A stretch of DNA of 12,279 nt from Thermomonas sp. GTDB lineage: Bacteria > Pseudomonadota > Gammaproteobacteria > Xanthomonadales > Xanthomonadaceae. How positions within the stretch are numbered: position 1 is the first letter of the stretch; every line of letters starts with the position of its first letter. The notes beneath the pieces are model-generated. The model did no database searches. It was not told the DNA's origin and was given only the letters and a program-made list of their open reading frames with translations. Made by a program: the position numbers and the translations under genes. The DNA lies in the NCBI GenBank assembly GCA_024711415.1, contig JANJSW010000190.1, positions 1 to 12,279 on the forward strand, read 5' to 3'. Of the stretch, positions 1 through 7,114 are shown piece after piece.

Positions 1-755
1 ACCATCGGCTTCTCGCCGGCGGGGAACACGTCGATGATGCGGTCGATGGTCTTGGCCGCCGACGAGGTGTGCAGGGTGCCGAACACCAGGTGGCCGGTCT
101 CGGCCGCGGTCAGTGCCAGGCGGATGGTTTCCAGGTCGCGCATTTCGCCGACCAGGATGTAGTCCGGGTCCTCGCGCAACGCACTGCGCAGCGCCTCGTT
201 GAAGCCGTGGGTGTCGCGGTGCACCTCGCGCTGGTTGATCAGGCACTTCTGCGAGGTGTGCACGAACTCGATCGGGTCTTCCACCGACAGCACGTGGCCG
301 TACTCGTTCTTGTTGATGTGGTCGATCATCGCCGCCAGCGTGGTCGACTTGCCCGAGCCGGTCGGCCCGGTCACCAGGATCAGGCCCTGCGGCTGCTCGA
401 TCAGTTCCTTGAAGATGCGCGGGCAGCCCAGGTCCTCCAGCGTCAGCACTTCAGAGGGAATGGTGCGGAACACCGCGCCGGCGCCGCGGTTCTGGTTGAA
501 CGCGTTGACGCGGAAGCGGGCCAGGCTGGGGATCTCGAAGCTGAAGTCGACCTCGAGGAACTCCTCGAAATCGCGGCGCTGCTTGTCCGACATGATGTCG
601 TAGACCAGCGCGTGCACCTGCTTGTGGTCCAGCGCGGGGATGTTGATCCGGCGGACGTCGCCATCGACGCGGATCATCGGCGGAAGCCCCGCGGACAGAT
701 GCAGGTCCGAGGCCTTGTTCTTGACCGAGAATGCCAGAAGTTCGGCGATATCCAT
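1..755 (-). CDS. pilT: Type IV pilus retraction ATPase PilT (3' end missing)
   Basis: Hexameric cytoplasmic ATPase that depolymerises type IV pili and powers twitching motility. The visible 251 codons begin MDIAELLAFSVKNKASDLHL, typical of PilT. They contain the Walker A motif GPTGSGKST at residues 130-138, the Asp box (SVEDPIE), the Walker B region (LVGEMRD) and the His box (TGHLVFGTLHT). The PilT family is about 345 residues, so roughly the last 95, including the AIRNLIRE-type C-terminal region, lie outside the window. The ATG at 755 is preceded by AAGGGGA at a good distance, which supports this start. It is divergent from yggS, an arrangement also found in Pseudomonas and xanthomonads. Identification is secure; only PilU is a close alternative, and the N-terminus favours PilT. 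Confidence 0.96.
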   Translation of the reverse strand, partial: MDIAELLAFSVKNKASDLHLSAGLPPMIRVDGDVRRINIPALDHKQVHALVYDIMSDKQRRDFEEFLEVDFSFEIPSLARFRVNAFNQNRGAGAVFRTIPSEVLTLEDLGCPRIFKELIEQPQGLILVTGPTGSGKSTTLAAMIDHINKNEYGHVLSVEDPIEFVHTSQKCLINQREVHRDTHGFNEALRSALREDPDYILVGEMRDLETIRLALTAAETGHLVFGTLHTSSAAKTIDRIIDVFPAGEKPM

Positions 756-781
756 GCGTTCCCCTTGCGCCTAATCGTTTG

Positions 782-794
782 AGTGGAATCCACT
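782..794. promoter_or_regulatory. Palindrome in the pilT/yggS divergent promoter region
   Basis: AGTGGA-A-TCCACT is a perfect 6+1+6 palindrome. It lies 27 bases upstream of the pilT start, in the 115-base gap between pilT and yggS. Its position would suit an operator or a protein-binding site acting on the pilT promoter. I cannot name a regulator, and one 13-base palindrome in this much DNA can occur by chance. Confidence 0.3.
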
Positions 795-870
795 GCCGCC
801 GGCCGGATGGTTGGCACCGGCCGCACCCCGCAGGCAGTATGAGCGCCACCGACGCCAGCGTACAACCACC

Positions 871-1587
871 GTGCCGCAGCCTTCCCTGCCCGCCACCGTC
901 CCGGCCGCTTCCGCGCTGCGGACGACCCTGTCTTTGATCGATAACGCGAGCCGGCTGCCCGACAGGCCAGCGCCGCGGCTGCTGGCGGTGTCCAAGACCC
1001 GCGACGCCGATGCCGTCGCCGCGATGGCGGCGGCCGGGCAGCGCGCCTTCGGCGAGAACTACGTGCAGGAGGCGCTGCCCAAGATCGAGGCGCTGCGCGG
1101 GCTGGGGCTGGAATGGCATCTGATCGGCCACCTGCAGTCGAACAAGGCCGACGATGCCGCGCGCGCCTTCGACTGGGTGCAGACGGTGGACCGCGCCAAG
1201 CTGGTGGACGCGCTGGCCAGACACCGGCCGGCGGCGCTGCCCCCGCTCAACGTGCTCATCCAGGTCAACATCGACGACGAAGCCGGCAAGCACGGCTGCC
1301 GCCCGGAGGAAGTGGAGGCACTGGCCGCGGCCATCGGCGCGCAGCCGACGCTGCGGCTGCGCGGCCTGATGGCGATCCCCGCGCCCGCCCCCGACATGGC
1401 GCGCCGGCGCGCCGCCTTCCGCGCGATGTCGGCATTGTTCGACGCCACCGCGGCGCGCCATCCCGGCCTCGACACGCTGTCGATGGGCATGAGCGAGGAC
1501 TGCGTCGAGGCGATCGAGGAAGGCGCCACCATGGTGCGCGTGGGCAGCGCACTGTTCGGCGCCCGTCCCGGCAAGCAAACCGGCTGA
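871..1587 (+). CDS. yggS: YggS/PROSC family PLP homeostasis protein
   Basis: Single-domain alanine-racemase-like barrel protein that binds pyridoxal 5'-phosphate and keeps the free PLP pool and amino/keto acid balance in check; it has no known enzymatic activity. Family motifs are clear: RLLAVSKT with the PLP lysine (K42 from this start), FGENYVQEALPK, WHLIGHLQSNK, and the C-terminal SMGMSEDCVEAIEEGATMVRVGSALFG. The start is uncertain. The GTG at 871 gives 238 residues, close to the family's usual 225-235. An in-frame TTG at 811 would add 20 residues (MAPAAPRRQYER...) that do not look like the family. No strong Shine-Dalgarno precedes either. It is followed 73 bases later by proC, a very common yggS neighbour, so the two are probably co-transcribed. 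Confidence 0.93.
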   Translation: MPQPSLPATVPAASALRTTLSLIDNASRLPDRPAPRLLAVSKTRDADAVAAMAAAGQRAFGENYVQEALPKIEALRGLGLEWHLIGHLQSNKADDAARAFDWVQTVDRAKLVDALARHRPAALPPLNVLIQVNIDDEAGKHGCRPEEVEALAAAIGAQPTLRLRGLMAIPAPAPDMARRRAAFRAMSALFDATAARHPGLDTLSMGMSEDCVEAIEEGATMVRVGSALFGARPGKQTG

Positions 1588-1660
1588 CGCCGGCCGCATC
1601 GCAACGACACAAGACACACATGGCAACCGGGCGCAGGCCCATGGCAGACAGGAGTCCAGC

Positions 1661-2485
1661 ATGAACAACGGCGATATCGCCTTCATCGGCGGCGGCAACA
1701 TGGCACGCAGCCTGATCGGCGGGCTGGTGGCGCAGGGCCACGCCGCCAGCGCGATCCGGGTGGCCGAGCCGATGCCCGCACTGCGCGAGGCGCTGCGCGC
1801 GGACTTCGGCGTGGCGGTGTTCGAAAGCGGCGCGGAAGCGGTCGCAGGCGCCGATACCTGGGTGCTGGCGACCAAACCGCAGGTGCTGCGCGAAGTCTGC
1901 GAAGCGCTGGCCGCGCAGGCGCGAACGGCGCGCCCGCTGGTGGTGTCGATTGCCGCCGGCATCACCACCGTGCAGATCGCGCGCTGGCTGGGCGATGCCG
2001 GGCTGGCGGTGGTTCGGACGATGCCGAACACCCCGGCCCTGCTCGGCGCCGGCGCCACCGGGCTGTACGCCAACGCCGCGGTGGACGCGACCAGCCGGCA
2101 CTTCGCGCAAACCCTGCTGTCCGCCGCCGGCACCACCGTCTGGATCGACGACGAGGCGCGGATGGACGCGGTGACCGCGGTGTCCGGCAGCGGCCCGGCC
2201 TATGTGTTCCTGCTGGCCGAGGCGATGGTTGCCGCCGGCGTGGAGGAAGGGCTGCCCGCCGAAGCGGCCCGCGCACTGGCCCTGCAGACCGTGCTGGGCG
2301 CGGCGCGCATGCTGACCGAATCCGATGTCGACGCGGCCGAGCTGCGCCGCCGGGTGACTTCGCCCGGCGGCACCACCCAGGCCGCCATCGAAACCTTCGA
2401 AGCCAGCGGCTTCCGCGCGCTGGTCGCCGCCGCCATCCACGCTGCCCGCGTCCGCGGCGCAGCGCTGTCCGCCGCCAACGACTGA
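1661..2485 (+). CDS. proC: Pyrroline-5-carboxylate reductase
   Basis: Cytoplasmic enzyme that reduces 1-pyrroline-5-carboxylate to L-proline with NAD(P)H, the last step of proline synthesis. The 274 residues match the family's usual length. The N-terminus carries the Rossmann dinucleotide motif (FIGGGNMARSLIGGL). Mid-protein are VVRTMPNTPALLGAGATGL and the conserved AVSGSGPAYVFLLAEAM. The C-terminal half has LRRRVTSPGGTTQAAI, the P5C-binding and dimer region. The ATG is preceded by AGGAG about seven bases upstream, which fixes the start. It sits between yggS and a DUF4426 lipoprotein gene only 8 bases downstream, so the three genes probably form an operon. A 14-codon frame (1620-1664) ends across its start codon as ATGA, possibly by chance. 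Confidence 0.96.
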   Translation: MNNGDIAFIGGGNMARSLIGGLVAQGHAASAIRVAEPMPALREALRADFGVAVFESGAEAVAGADTWVLATKPQVLREVCEALAAQARTARPLVVSIAAGITTVQIARWLGDAGLAVVRTMPNTPALLGAGATGLYANAAVDATSRHFAQTLLSAAGTTVWIDDEARMDAVTAVSGSGPAYVFLLAEAMVAAGVEEGLPAEAARALALQTVLGAARMLTESDVDAAELRRRVTSPGGTTQAAIETFEASGFRALVAAAIHAARVRGAALSAAND

Positions 2486-2493
2486 GGCCGCTC

Positions 2494-2973
2494 ATGCACC
2501 AGCCATCCGCCATCCTGCGCCTGCTGCTTCCCGTCGTCGCATTGCTGGCTGCCTGCGGCCGCGGCGAACCGGCCCCGGCTCCCGCCACGCTGGCGACCAG
2601 CACCGTCGCCACCGCGACCGTCGGCGGCGCCACCCTGCAGGCATCGTCCGTGGCCATCGCCAACCTCGACCCGGCGATGGCGGCGCGCTACGGCTTCGAT
2701 CCCGGCCACGACGGCGCGCTGCTGCTGGTCACCCTGCGCGATGCCAACGGCGACGCCCTGCCACCCGCCGACCTGCAGCTGGCCGCCACCGCCAGCATGT
2801 TGCCCGACCCGCCGCGGCCGCTGGAGCTGCAGCGGATCGAGGTCGGCAACCTGATCGATTACGTCGGCGTGTTCCCGGCCCGGCCGCCGGCCAGCGTGCG
2901 GTTCCACGTCACCGCCAGCCGCGGCGGCGCGCGTGCGGAAATGGACACGACTGCGGAGCTGTATCCGCGCTGA
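2494..2973 (+). CDS. DUF4426-family lipoprotein, function unknown
   Basis: A 159-residue predicted lipoprotein. Residues 1-20 form a lipoprotein signal (hydrophobic LLLPVVALL then LAAC), with Cys21 as the lipidation site. A short Pro/Ala-rich linker follows. From about residue 48 the chain resembles the DUF4426 domain: ATLQASSVAIANLDPAMAARYGF, a central LLVTLRD strand, then LQRIEVGNLIDYVGVFPA and a final RFHVTA strand, suggesting a small all-beta periplasmic fold. In Pseudomonas a DUF4426 gene also lies in the pilT-yggS-proC neighbourhood, which supports the family call. The gene begins 8 bases after the proC stop and is probably translated from the same message. No enzymatic role is known to me. 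It converges on the BtuF-like gene. Confidence 0.8.
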   Translation: MHQPSAILRLLLPVVALLAACGRGEPAPAPATLATSTVATATVGGATLQASSVAIANLDPAMAARYGFDPGHDGALLLVTLRDANGDALPPADLQLAATASMLPDPPRPLELQRIEVGNLIDYVGVFPARPPASVRFHVTASRGGARAEMDTTAELYPR

Positions 2974-2996
2974 GGCCCGGCGCTGCGCGGGCCGGG
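2974..2996. terminator. GC hairpin between convergent genes, possible terminator
   Basis: The 30-base gap between two converging stops can form either GGCCCG/CGGGCC (2974-2979 with 2988-2993) or CCCGGC/GCCGGG (2976-2981 with 2991-2996). Neither arm is followed by a T-run on either strand, so it is not a textbook intrinsic terminator. Its place between convergent genes is the main support. Confidence 0.35.
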
Positions 2997-3003
2997 AAAG
3001 GGC

Positions 3004-3840
3004 TCAGCCCGTCTGCCGCTTGCCCCACGCCTGCACGATGGCGGCAATCCGCGCCACCCCGTCGGTCAGCGCGGCCGGCCCCGGCTGCAGGATGATCGGC
3101 GACTTGATCTCATGCAGCTCGCCGTCGCGCACCGCCGGAATGTCGTTCCAGCCGGGGCGCGCAGCCACCCGCTCGGGGCGGAACTTCTTGCCGCACCACG
3201 ACCCCAGGATGATGTCCGGCGCGCGCCGCACCACTTCGCCCGCGTCTTCGAGGATGCGGGCCCTGGCCAGCGGTTCGACGGCGCGTTCGGGGAAAATGTC
3301 GTCGCCGCCGGCGATGCGCACCAGTTCGGCCACCCAGCGGATGCCGGTGATCGGCGGCTCATCCCATTCCTCGAAATACACCTTCGGCCGGCGCGGCAGC
3401 GTCGCGGCCTGCGCCTCGATCGCGTCCAGCCCGCGCCGCAGCTCGTCCGCCCAGGCGCTGGCGCGCGCGCCGGCACCGACCATCGCGCCTAGCCGACGGA
3501 TGTAGTCGAGGATGCCGTCGACGCTGCGATGGTTGGAAATCCACACCTCCACGCCCGCCTTGACCAGCTCGCGGGCGATGTCGGCTTGGATGTCGGAGAA
3601 GCCGACCACGAAGTCCGGCTGCAGCTTGAGGATCTCGCCGATCTTCGCGCTGGTGAAGGCGCTGACCTTGGGCTTCTCGCGGCGCGCCTGCGCTGGCCGC
3701 ACGGTGAAGCCGCTGATGCCGACGATGCGGTCCTGCTCGCCCAGCGCGTACAGGACTTCGGTGGGCTCTTCGGTGAGGCAGACGATCCGCCGCGGGCCCA
3801 CCGCGGGGCGGCTCACGGATACAGCATCCGCTTCGACCAT
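3004..3840 (-). CDS. BtuF-like cobalamin-binding-type periplasmic binding fold protein
   Basis: About 278 residues with the two-lobed helical-backbone fold of BtuF/FhuD-type binding proteins. The first lobe has [41 protein letters not shown] and [25 protein letters not shown]. The second has [50 protein letters not shown] and [17 protein letters not shown], motifs I associate with proteins annotated as cobalamin-binding. No signal peptide or lipobox is visible from any plausible start, and no transporter genes are adjacent. It may therefore be cytoplasmic, and the ligand is inferred. The start is either the ATG at 3840 (GGAGGGGGA upstream, 28-base overlap with pdxH) or the GTG at 3816 (GTGA overlap with the pdxH stop). 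It is probably translationally coupled to pdxH. Confidence 0.8.
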   Translation of the reverse strand: MVEADAVSVSRPAVGPRRIVCLTEEPTEVLYALGEQDRIVGISGFTVRPAQARREKPKVSAFTSAKIGEILKLQPDFVVGFSDIQADIARELVKAGVEVWISNHRSVDGILDYIRRLGAMVGAGARASAWADELRRGLDAIEAQAATLPRRPKVYFEEWDEPPITGIRWVAELVRIAGGDDIFPERAVEPLARARILEDAGEVVRRAPDIILGSWCGKKFRPERVAARPGWNDIPAVRDGELHEIKSPIILQPGPAALTDGVARIAAIVQAWGKRQTG

Positions 3841-4409
3841 TCCCCCTCCGCGCCGCGCTCGTGCAACCAGCGCTCGTGCAGGCGGAAGTTGGCGGCGTAC
3901 CAGAACTCGACCGCGCGCGGCAGCACCCGGAACCCGGTCCAGCGCGGCGGACGCGGCACTTCGCGGCCTTCGAACTCGGCCTCGAAGCGGGCCAGCCGCG
4001 CCTCGAAGGTTTCCCGCGCGTCCAGCGTTTCGGACTGGTGCGAGGCCCACGCGCCCAGCTGGCTGACCCGCGGCCGGCTGGCGAAATAGGCGTCGGCTTC
4101 GGCCTCGGTTACCAGCTCGACGTCGCCTTCGATCCGCACCTGCACGCCGTTGCGCACGCGCGGCCAGTGGAGCAGCAGCGCCGCCTGCGGATTGGCCTGC
4201 AGCTCGCGGCCCTTGCGGCCGTCGAGGTGGCTGTAGAAGACGAAGCCGTCGGCATCGAACGCCTTGAGCAGGACGACGCGCGCGGATGGCCGGCCGCCTT
4301 CGCCGACCGTGGCCACCGTCATCGCGGTGCGGTCGGGCTCGCCGGCAGCGGCGGCCTCGTCGAACAGGGCCTGGAAGGTGGCGAGGATGTCATCGGGTAC
4401 GGTGCGCAT
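3813..4409 (-). CDS. pdxH: Pyridoxamine/pyridoxine 5'-phosphate oxidase
   Basis: FMN-dependent cytoplasmic enzyme that oxidises pyridoxine or pyridoxamine 5'-phosphate to PLP with oxygen. The 198 residues are slightly short at the N-terminus compared with E. coli (218). Diagnostic stretches are present in order: [27 protein letters not shown] (FMN binding), [40 protein letters not shown], the substrate-binding [29 protein letters not shown], and the terminal KRMLYP. The ATG at 4409 gives the expected [19 protein letters not shown] beginning; no Shine-Dalgarno is seen. The start codon lies in the arm of a perfect hairpin (4407-4430). The dodecin gene is 38 bases upstream and the BtuF-like gene overlaps the 3' end, suggesting one cofactor operon. 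Confidence 0.95.
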   Translation of the reverse strand: MRTVPDDILATFQALFDEAAAAGEPDRTAMTVATVGEGGRPSARVVLLKAFDADGFVFYSHLDGRKGRELQANPQAALLLHWPRVRNGVQVRIEGDVELVTEAEADAYFASRPRVSQLGAWASHQSETLDARETFEARLARFEAEFEGREVPRPPRWTGFRVLPRAVEFWYAANFRLHERWLHERGAEGEWSKRMLYP

Positions 4410-4430
4410 GCGCGCATTGTCGCGCGCATG
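4407..4430 (-). promoter_or_regulatory. Perfect hairpin covering the pdxH start codon
   Basis: CATGCGCGC (4407-4415) and GCGCGCATG (4422-4430) are exact reverse complements around a 6-base loop. In the minus-strand message the pdxH AUG is in the 3' arm of this 9-bp, mostly G-C stem. It could hide the start from ribosomes, mark a processing or protein-binding site between dodecin and pdxH, or attenuate transcription. The arms are rich in alternating GC, which raises the chance of coincidence. Confidence 0.4.
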
Positions 4431-4447
4431 GGCGCCGCGCGCACGCC

Positions 4448-4651
4448 TCAATCGACCACGAAGCTGACCCGCAGGTTGACCCGCCATTCCTGCACGTTGC
4501 CGCCCTCGTCGGTGACCACCTTGATTTCATTGACCCAGGCGCCCTTGATGTTCTTGACCGATTCGGCGCATTTCTTCAGGCCGTGCTTCACCGCGTCCTC
4601 CATGCTGGCGGTGGACGAGGCGTTGAGTTCGATGACCTTGGCGACGGACAT
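4448..4651 (-). CDS. Dodecin family flavin-binding protein
   Basis: A 67-residue protein with the dodecin beta-alpha-beta-beta pattern: [13 protein letters not shown] (strand 1), [19 protein letters not shown] (helix), [11 protein letters not shown] (strand 2) and [15 protein letters not shown] (strand 3). Dodecins assemble into hollow 12-mers that store or buffer flavins such as FMN or riboflavin, and some bind CoA. Trp39 is well placed to be the ring-stacking tryptophan of the family. The length matches the family (65-75). The start is supported by AGGAG seven bases upstream of the ATG. Two cofactor-related genes, FMN-using pdxH and the BtuF-like gene, follow on the same strand. It diverges from aroK-aroB. 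Confidence 0.92.
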   Translation of the reverse strand: MSVAKVIELNASSTASMEDAVKHGLKKCAESVKNIKGAWVNEIKVVTDEGGNVQEWRVNLRVSFVVD

Positions 4652-4743
4652 GGCGGATCTCCTGCTAGCCGGCGGGTTGCCGGTGCCGCAGCTTCGCCGC
4701 GCATGCGTTAATTCCGCGCAGTCATGGGCGCGCCGGTCGGCGC

Positions 4744-4752
4744 TGTTAGCAT
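4744..4752 (+). promoter_or_regulatory. Extended -10 promoter, possibly leaderless, for aroK-aroB
   Basis: TGTTAGCAT reads as an extended -10 (TG, one base, then TAGCAT with 4 of 6 consensus matches). Transcription would begin near 4758-4760, at the ATG at 4759. No Shine-Dalgarno precedes that ATG, which agrees with a leaderless message. No convincing -35 is seen. Confidence 0.4.
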
Positions 4753-4758
4753 GCTGCG

Positions 4759-6390
4759 ATGCAAAACCGCGAACACCTCGTCCTGGTCGGCCCGATGGGC
4801 GCCGGCAAGAGCACGCTGGGCCGCGCGCTGGCCGCGCGGCTGCAGCGGCCGTTCGTGGACGTGGACGCACGCATCGAGGCCGAGGCCGGCTGCAGCATCG
4901 CCGCGCTGTTCGAGGCGGAAGGCGAGGCCGGCTTCCGCGCCCGCGAGGCGCGCGTGTTGTCGGCGGTGCTGGGCGAGCCGGCCGCCGTCATCGCCACCGG
5001 CGGCGGTGCGGTGCTGGCGCCGGCCAACCGCGCGGCGATGCGCGCTGCCGGCATCGTGGTCTACCTGCACGTCGATGCCGCCACCCAGCTGGCGCGCCTG
5101 CGGGACGATGCCACCCGCCCGCTGCTGCAGGCAGCGGATCGCGCGCAGCGGCTGGCGCAGCTGCAGGCGCAGCGCGAGCCGCTGTACCGCGCCGCGGCGC
5201 ACCTGCTGTTCGACGCCGCAAGCCTTGCGCCGGAAGCCGCCGCCGCGGCGCTGGCCGGGCAACTCGACACATTCGGAGCCACCACCGGCATGAGCACGCC
5301 CCTGCAGACGCTGACCGTCGCTGCCGCCGCACCGTACCCCATCCACATCGGCGCCGGCCTGCTGGAAGACGGCACGCTGCTGGCGCAGCCGCTGCGTGGC
5401 CGGCATGCGCTGCTGGTCAGCGACGCCAACGTCGCGCCGCTGTACGCCGACCGGGTGGAGGCCGCGCTGCGCGCCGCGCGGCCGGACCTGCACATCGCCC
5501 GCCACGTCATCGCCGCCGGCGAGGCGGAAAAGACGCTGGCGAATTTCGCCGGCGTCATCGATGCACTGGCGGCGCTCGGCGCCACCCGCGATGCCTGCGT
5601 GTACGCACTCGGCGGTGGCGTGGTCGGCGACCTGGCCGGCTTCGTCGCGGCTTGCTGGATGCGCGGGATCGACATCGTGCAGCTGCCCACCACCCTGCTG
5701 TCGATGGTGGATTCCTCGGTCGGCGGCAAGACCGCGGTGGACATCCCGCAGGGCAAGAACCTGGTCGGCGCCTTCCATGTCCCGCGTGCGGTGATCGCCG
5801 ATACCGCGACCCTGCGCACGCTGCCGGCGCGCGAACTGCGCGCCGGCCTGGCCGAAGTCATCAAGTACGGCGCCATCGTCGACGCCGGGTTCCTGCGCTG
5901 GCTGGACGCGCACCACGCCGGCCTGCTGGCCGGCGACGACGCCGCGCTGGCCGAAGCCATCGCCCGCAGCTGCGCGCACAAGGCGGCGATCACCGCGCGC
6001 GACCCGCTGGAACACGGCGAGCGCGCGCTGCTCAACTTCGGCCACACCTTCGGCCATGCCATCGAGGCCGAACAGGGCTATGCCGAGGGCCTCAACCACG
6101 GCGAGGCCGTAGCCGTGGGCATGCTGCTGGCCGCGCGCCTGTCGGCCGCGCTGGGTCTGGCGTCGTGGAGCGATGCGGAAGCGCTGCGCGCGTTGCTGCA
6201 GCGCTTCGGATTGCCGGTGGACGTGCCCACCGGGCTGGCGCCGGAAGCACTGCTGGCGCGGATGCGGCTGGACAAGAAAGTCCAGGCCAGCGGGCTGCGT
6301 TTCATCCTGTGGGACGGCCCGGGCGCCGCGCGGATCGTCGCCGACGTGGACGAGGCCGCGGTACTGGGGGTGCTGCGCGACGCCGGCTGA
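4759..6390 (+). CDS. aroKB: Fused shikimate kinase / 3-dehydroquinate synthase
   Basis: One 543-residue frame covers two shikimate-pathway enzymes normally made separately. Residues 1-175 are shikimate kinase (shikimate + ATP to shikimate 3-phosphate): Walker [10 protein letters not shown] (11-19), D34/D36, R60, GGG at 81-83, lid TRPLL (R120) and R139. Residues 178-543 are 3-dehydroquinate synthase (DAHP to 3-dehydroquinate, NAD and metal dependent): [30 protein letters not shown], and likely zinc ligands E366, H429 and H447, with E-H spacing matching E. coli AroB. The junction (LDTFGATTG) has no stop. M178 (5290) is the usual AroB start, with GGAG at 5275, so free AroB could also be made. 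In the neighbouring frame a TGA overlaps that ATG, so a single-base error could mimic a fusion. The ATG at 4759 is probably leaderless. Confidence 0.85.
   Translation: MQNREHLVLVGPMGAGKSTLGRALAARLQRPFVDVDARIEAEAGCSIAALFEAEGEAGFRAREARVLSAVLGEPAAVIATGGGAVLAPANRAAMRAAGIVVYLHVDAATQLARLRDDATRPLLQAADRAQRLAQLQAQREPLYRAAAHLLFDAASLAPEAAAAALAGQLDTFGATTGMSTPLQTLTVAAAAPYPIHIGAGLLEDGTLLAQPLRGRHALLVSDANVAPLYADRVEAALRAARPDLHIARHVIAAGEAEKTLANFAGVIDALAALGATRDACVYALGGGVVGDLAGFVAACWMRGIDIVQLPTTLLSMVDSSVGGKTAVDIPQGKNLVGAFHVPRAVIADTATLRTLPARELRAGLAEVIKYGAIVDAGFLRWLDAHHAGLLAGDDAALAEAIARSCAHKAAITARDPLEHGERALLNFGHTFGHAIEAEQGYAEGLNHGEAVAVGMLLAARLSAALGLASWSDAEALRALLQRFGLPVDVPTGLAPEALLARMRLDKKVQASGLRFILWDGPGAARIVADVDEAAVLGVLRDAG
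5275..5292 (+). promoter_or_regulatory. Internal ribosome start for AroB within aroKB
   Basis: GGAG at 5275-5278 lies 11 bases before an in-frame ATG at 5290 that corresponds to the normal AroB N-terminus ([20 protein letters not shown]). It may permit separate synthesis of AroB. The spacing is a little long, so its strength is uncertain. Confidence 0.4.
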
Positions 6391-6400
6391 CGGCCGCGGC

Positions 6401-6781
6401 TCACTGCCCCGGCGGCGGCTCCCACAGCTCGATCTTGTTGCCGTCCGGATCGATCACCCAGCCGAACCGGCCGTGTTCGGAATCCTCGCGCTTGTCGAGC
6501 ACGTCGCAGCCTTCCTCGCGCAGCGCGGCCAGCAGGGTGTCGAGGTCCGCCACCCGGAAATTGACCATGAACGGCGCGGTGCCGGGCGCCATGTAGTCGG
6601 TGTCCGCGGCGAACGGGCTCCACAGCGTCATCCCCGGCGCGCTGTCCGGGCCGCCCCACTGGAACACCACGCCGCCCCAGTCGGTGACGTCCAGGCCCAG
6701 GTGCTCCCGGTACCAGGCGCCAAGGCGCTTGGGGTCGGGGGACTTGAAGAAAATGCCGCCAATGCCGGTCACGCGCTGCAT
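6401..6781 (-). CDS. VOC (glyoxalase/bleomycin resistance fold) protein
   Basis: A 126-residue protein of the vicinal oxygen chelate superfamily. The paired beta-alpha-beta-beta-beta units show as MQRVTGIGGIFFKSPDPKRLGAWYREHLGLDV plus FQWGG, then FMVNFRVADLDTLLAALREEGCDVL with FGWVIDPDGNKIELWEPP. The terminal DPDGNKIELWEP, with its metal-position glutamate, is the classic signature. The first unit lacks an obvious N-terminal metal histidine or glutamate, so metal use and reaction cannot be assigned. Substrates in this superfamily range from methylglyoxal adducts to antibiotics. AGGGAGA six or so bases upstream of the ATG supports the start. It converges on aroKB with a 10-base gap and diverges from the WGR-like gene. 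Confidence 0.9.
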   Translation of the reverse strand: MQRVTGIGGIFFKSPDPKRLGAWYREHLGLDVTDWGGVVFQWGGPDSAPGMTLWSPFAADTDYMAPGTAPFMVNFRVADLDTLLAALREEGCDVLDKREDSEHGRFGWVIDPDGNKIELWEPPPGQ

Positions 6782-6845
6782 GTCATCTCCCTGGTTGGTT
6801 CTGCTGGGTCCATCTCGCCGACGCGCGGGCGCCGGTCCCGCACCT

Positions 6846-6851
6846 TACAAT
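6846..6851 (+). promoter_or_regulatory. -10 box for the WGR-like gene and hemE
   Basis: TACAAT matches 5 of 6 consensus -10 bases. Transcription would begin about 6857-6859, next to the ATG at 6860, so the message may be leaderless; no Shine-Dalgarno precedes that ATG. No clear -35 is visible. It probably also serves hemE downstream. Confidence 0.45.
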
Positions 6852-6859
6852 GCCGCCCC

Positions 6860-7114
6860 ATGCGCCTGCTGCTGCAACAACGTCCCGATGGCCGCGAAGC
6901 CCCGCGCTTCGTCCAGCTCCAGCTCCAGCCCGACCTGCTGGGCGGCTGGGAGCTGCTGCGCGAGACCGGCCAGACCGGTGGCCGCAGCACCCTGCGCAGG
7001 ACCCTGTACAGCGACCAGCCCAGCGCCCTTGCGGCACTGGAGAAGGAACGCGACGCGCAGCTGAAGAAAGGCTTCCAGCTGGTGTTCGCGCAGGGCGCGG
7101 ACGCGCCGAGATGA
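6860..7114 (+). CDS. Small WGR-like domain protein
   Basis: An 84-residue protein: a beta-rich first half (MRLLLQQRPDGREAPRFVQL, then a second strand), GGWELLRETGQTGGRSTLRRTLYS, and a helix SALAALEKERDAQLKKGFQLVF. The order of strand, W-x-x-x-R-x-x-G-Q turn, strand and Lys-rich helix ending KKGF fits the WGR domain, which in PARP1 contacts nucleic-acid ends. The Trp-Gly-Arg triplet itself is degenerate here (WEL). Stand-alone WGR proteins of this size exist in bacteria; their role is poorly known and I cannot infer one. It has a likely leaderless start and ends with ATGA, leading into two tiny frames and then hemE. Co-transcription with hemE is likely. Confidence 0.68.
   Translation: MRLLLQQRPDGREAPRFVQLQLQPDLLGGWELLRETGQTGGRSTLRRTLYSDQPSALAALEKERDAQLKKGFQLVFAQGADAPR

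Noticed and set aside
811..870. TTG at 811 as the yggS start
   Set aside because: The added residues do not resemble the family and no ribosome site precedes it. The GTG at 871 gives a normal length, though the choice is not certain.
451..2136. Minus-strand open frame of 561 codons opposite yggS and proC
   Set aside because: Antisense of two confidently identified enzymes, with no recognisable domain.
3841..4050. N-terminal extension of the BtuF-like gene up to 4050
   Set aside because: The extra 70 residues lie inside pdxH in another frame, are Arg/Ala-rich, and are absent from the expected protein start ([11 protein letters not shown] near the N-terminus).
4652..4758. Possible riboswitch ahead of dodecin or aroK
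   Set aside because: The 107-base divergent gap shows no FMN or other known riboswitch signature and no long structured leader. The aroK start appears leaderless.
3861..6596. Plus-strand open frame of 911 codons across pdxH, dodecin and aroKB
   Set aside because: It runs antisense to three recognised genes and out of frame through aroKB. The product is Arg/Ala/Gly-rich and featureless.
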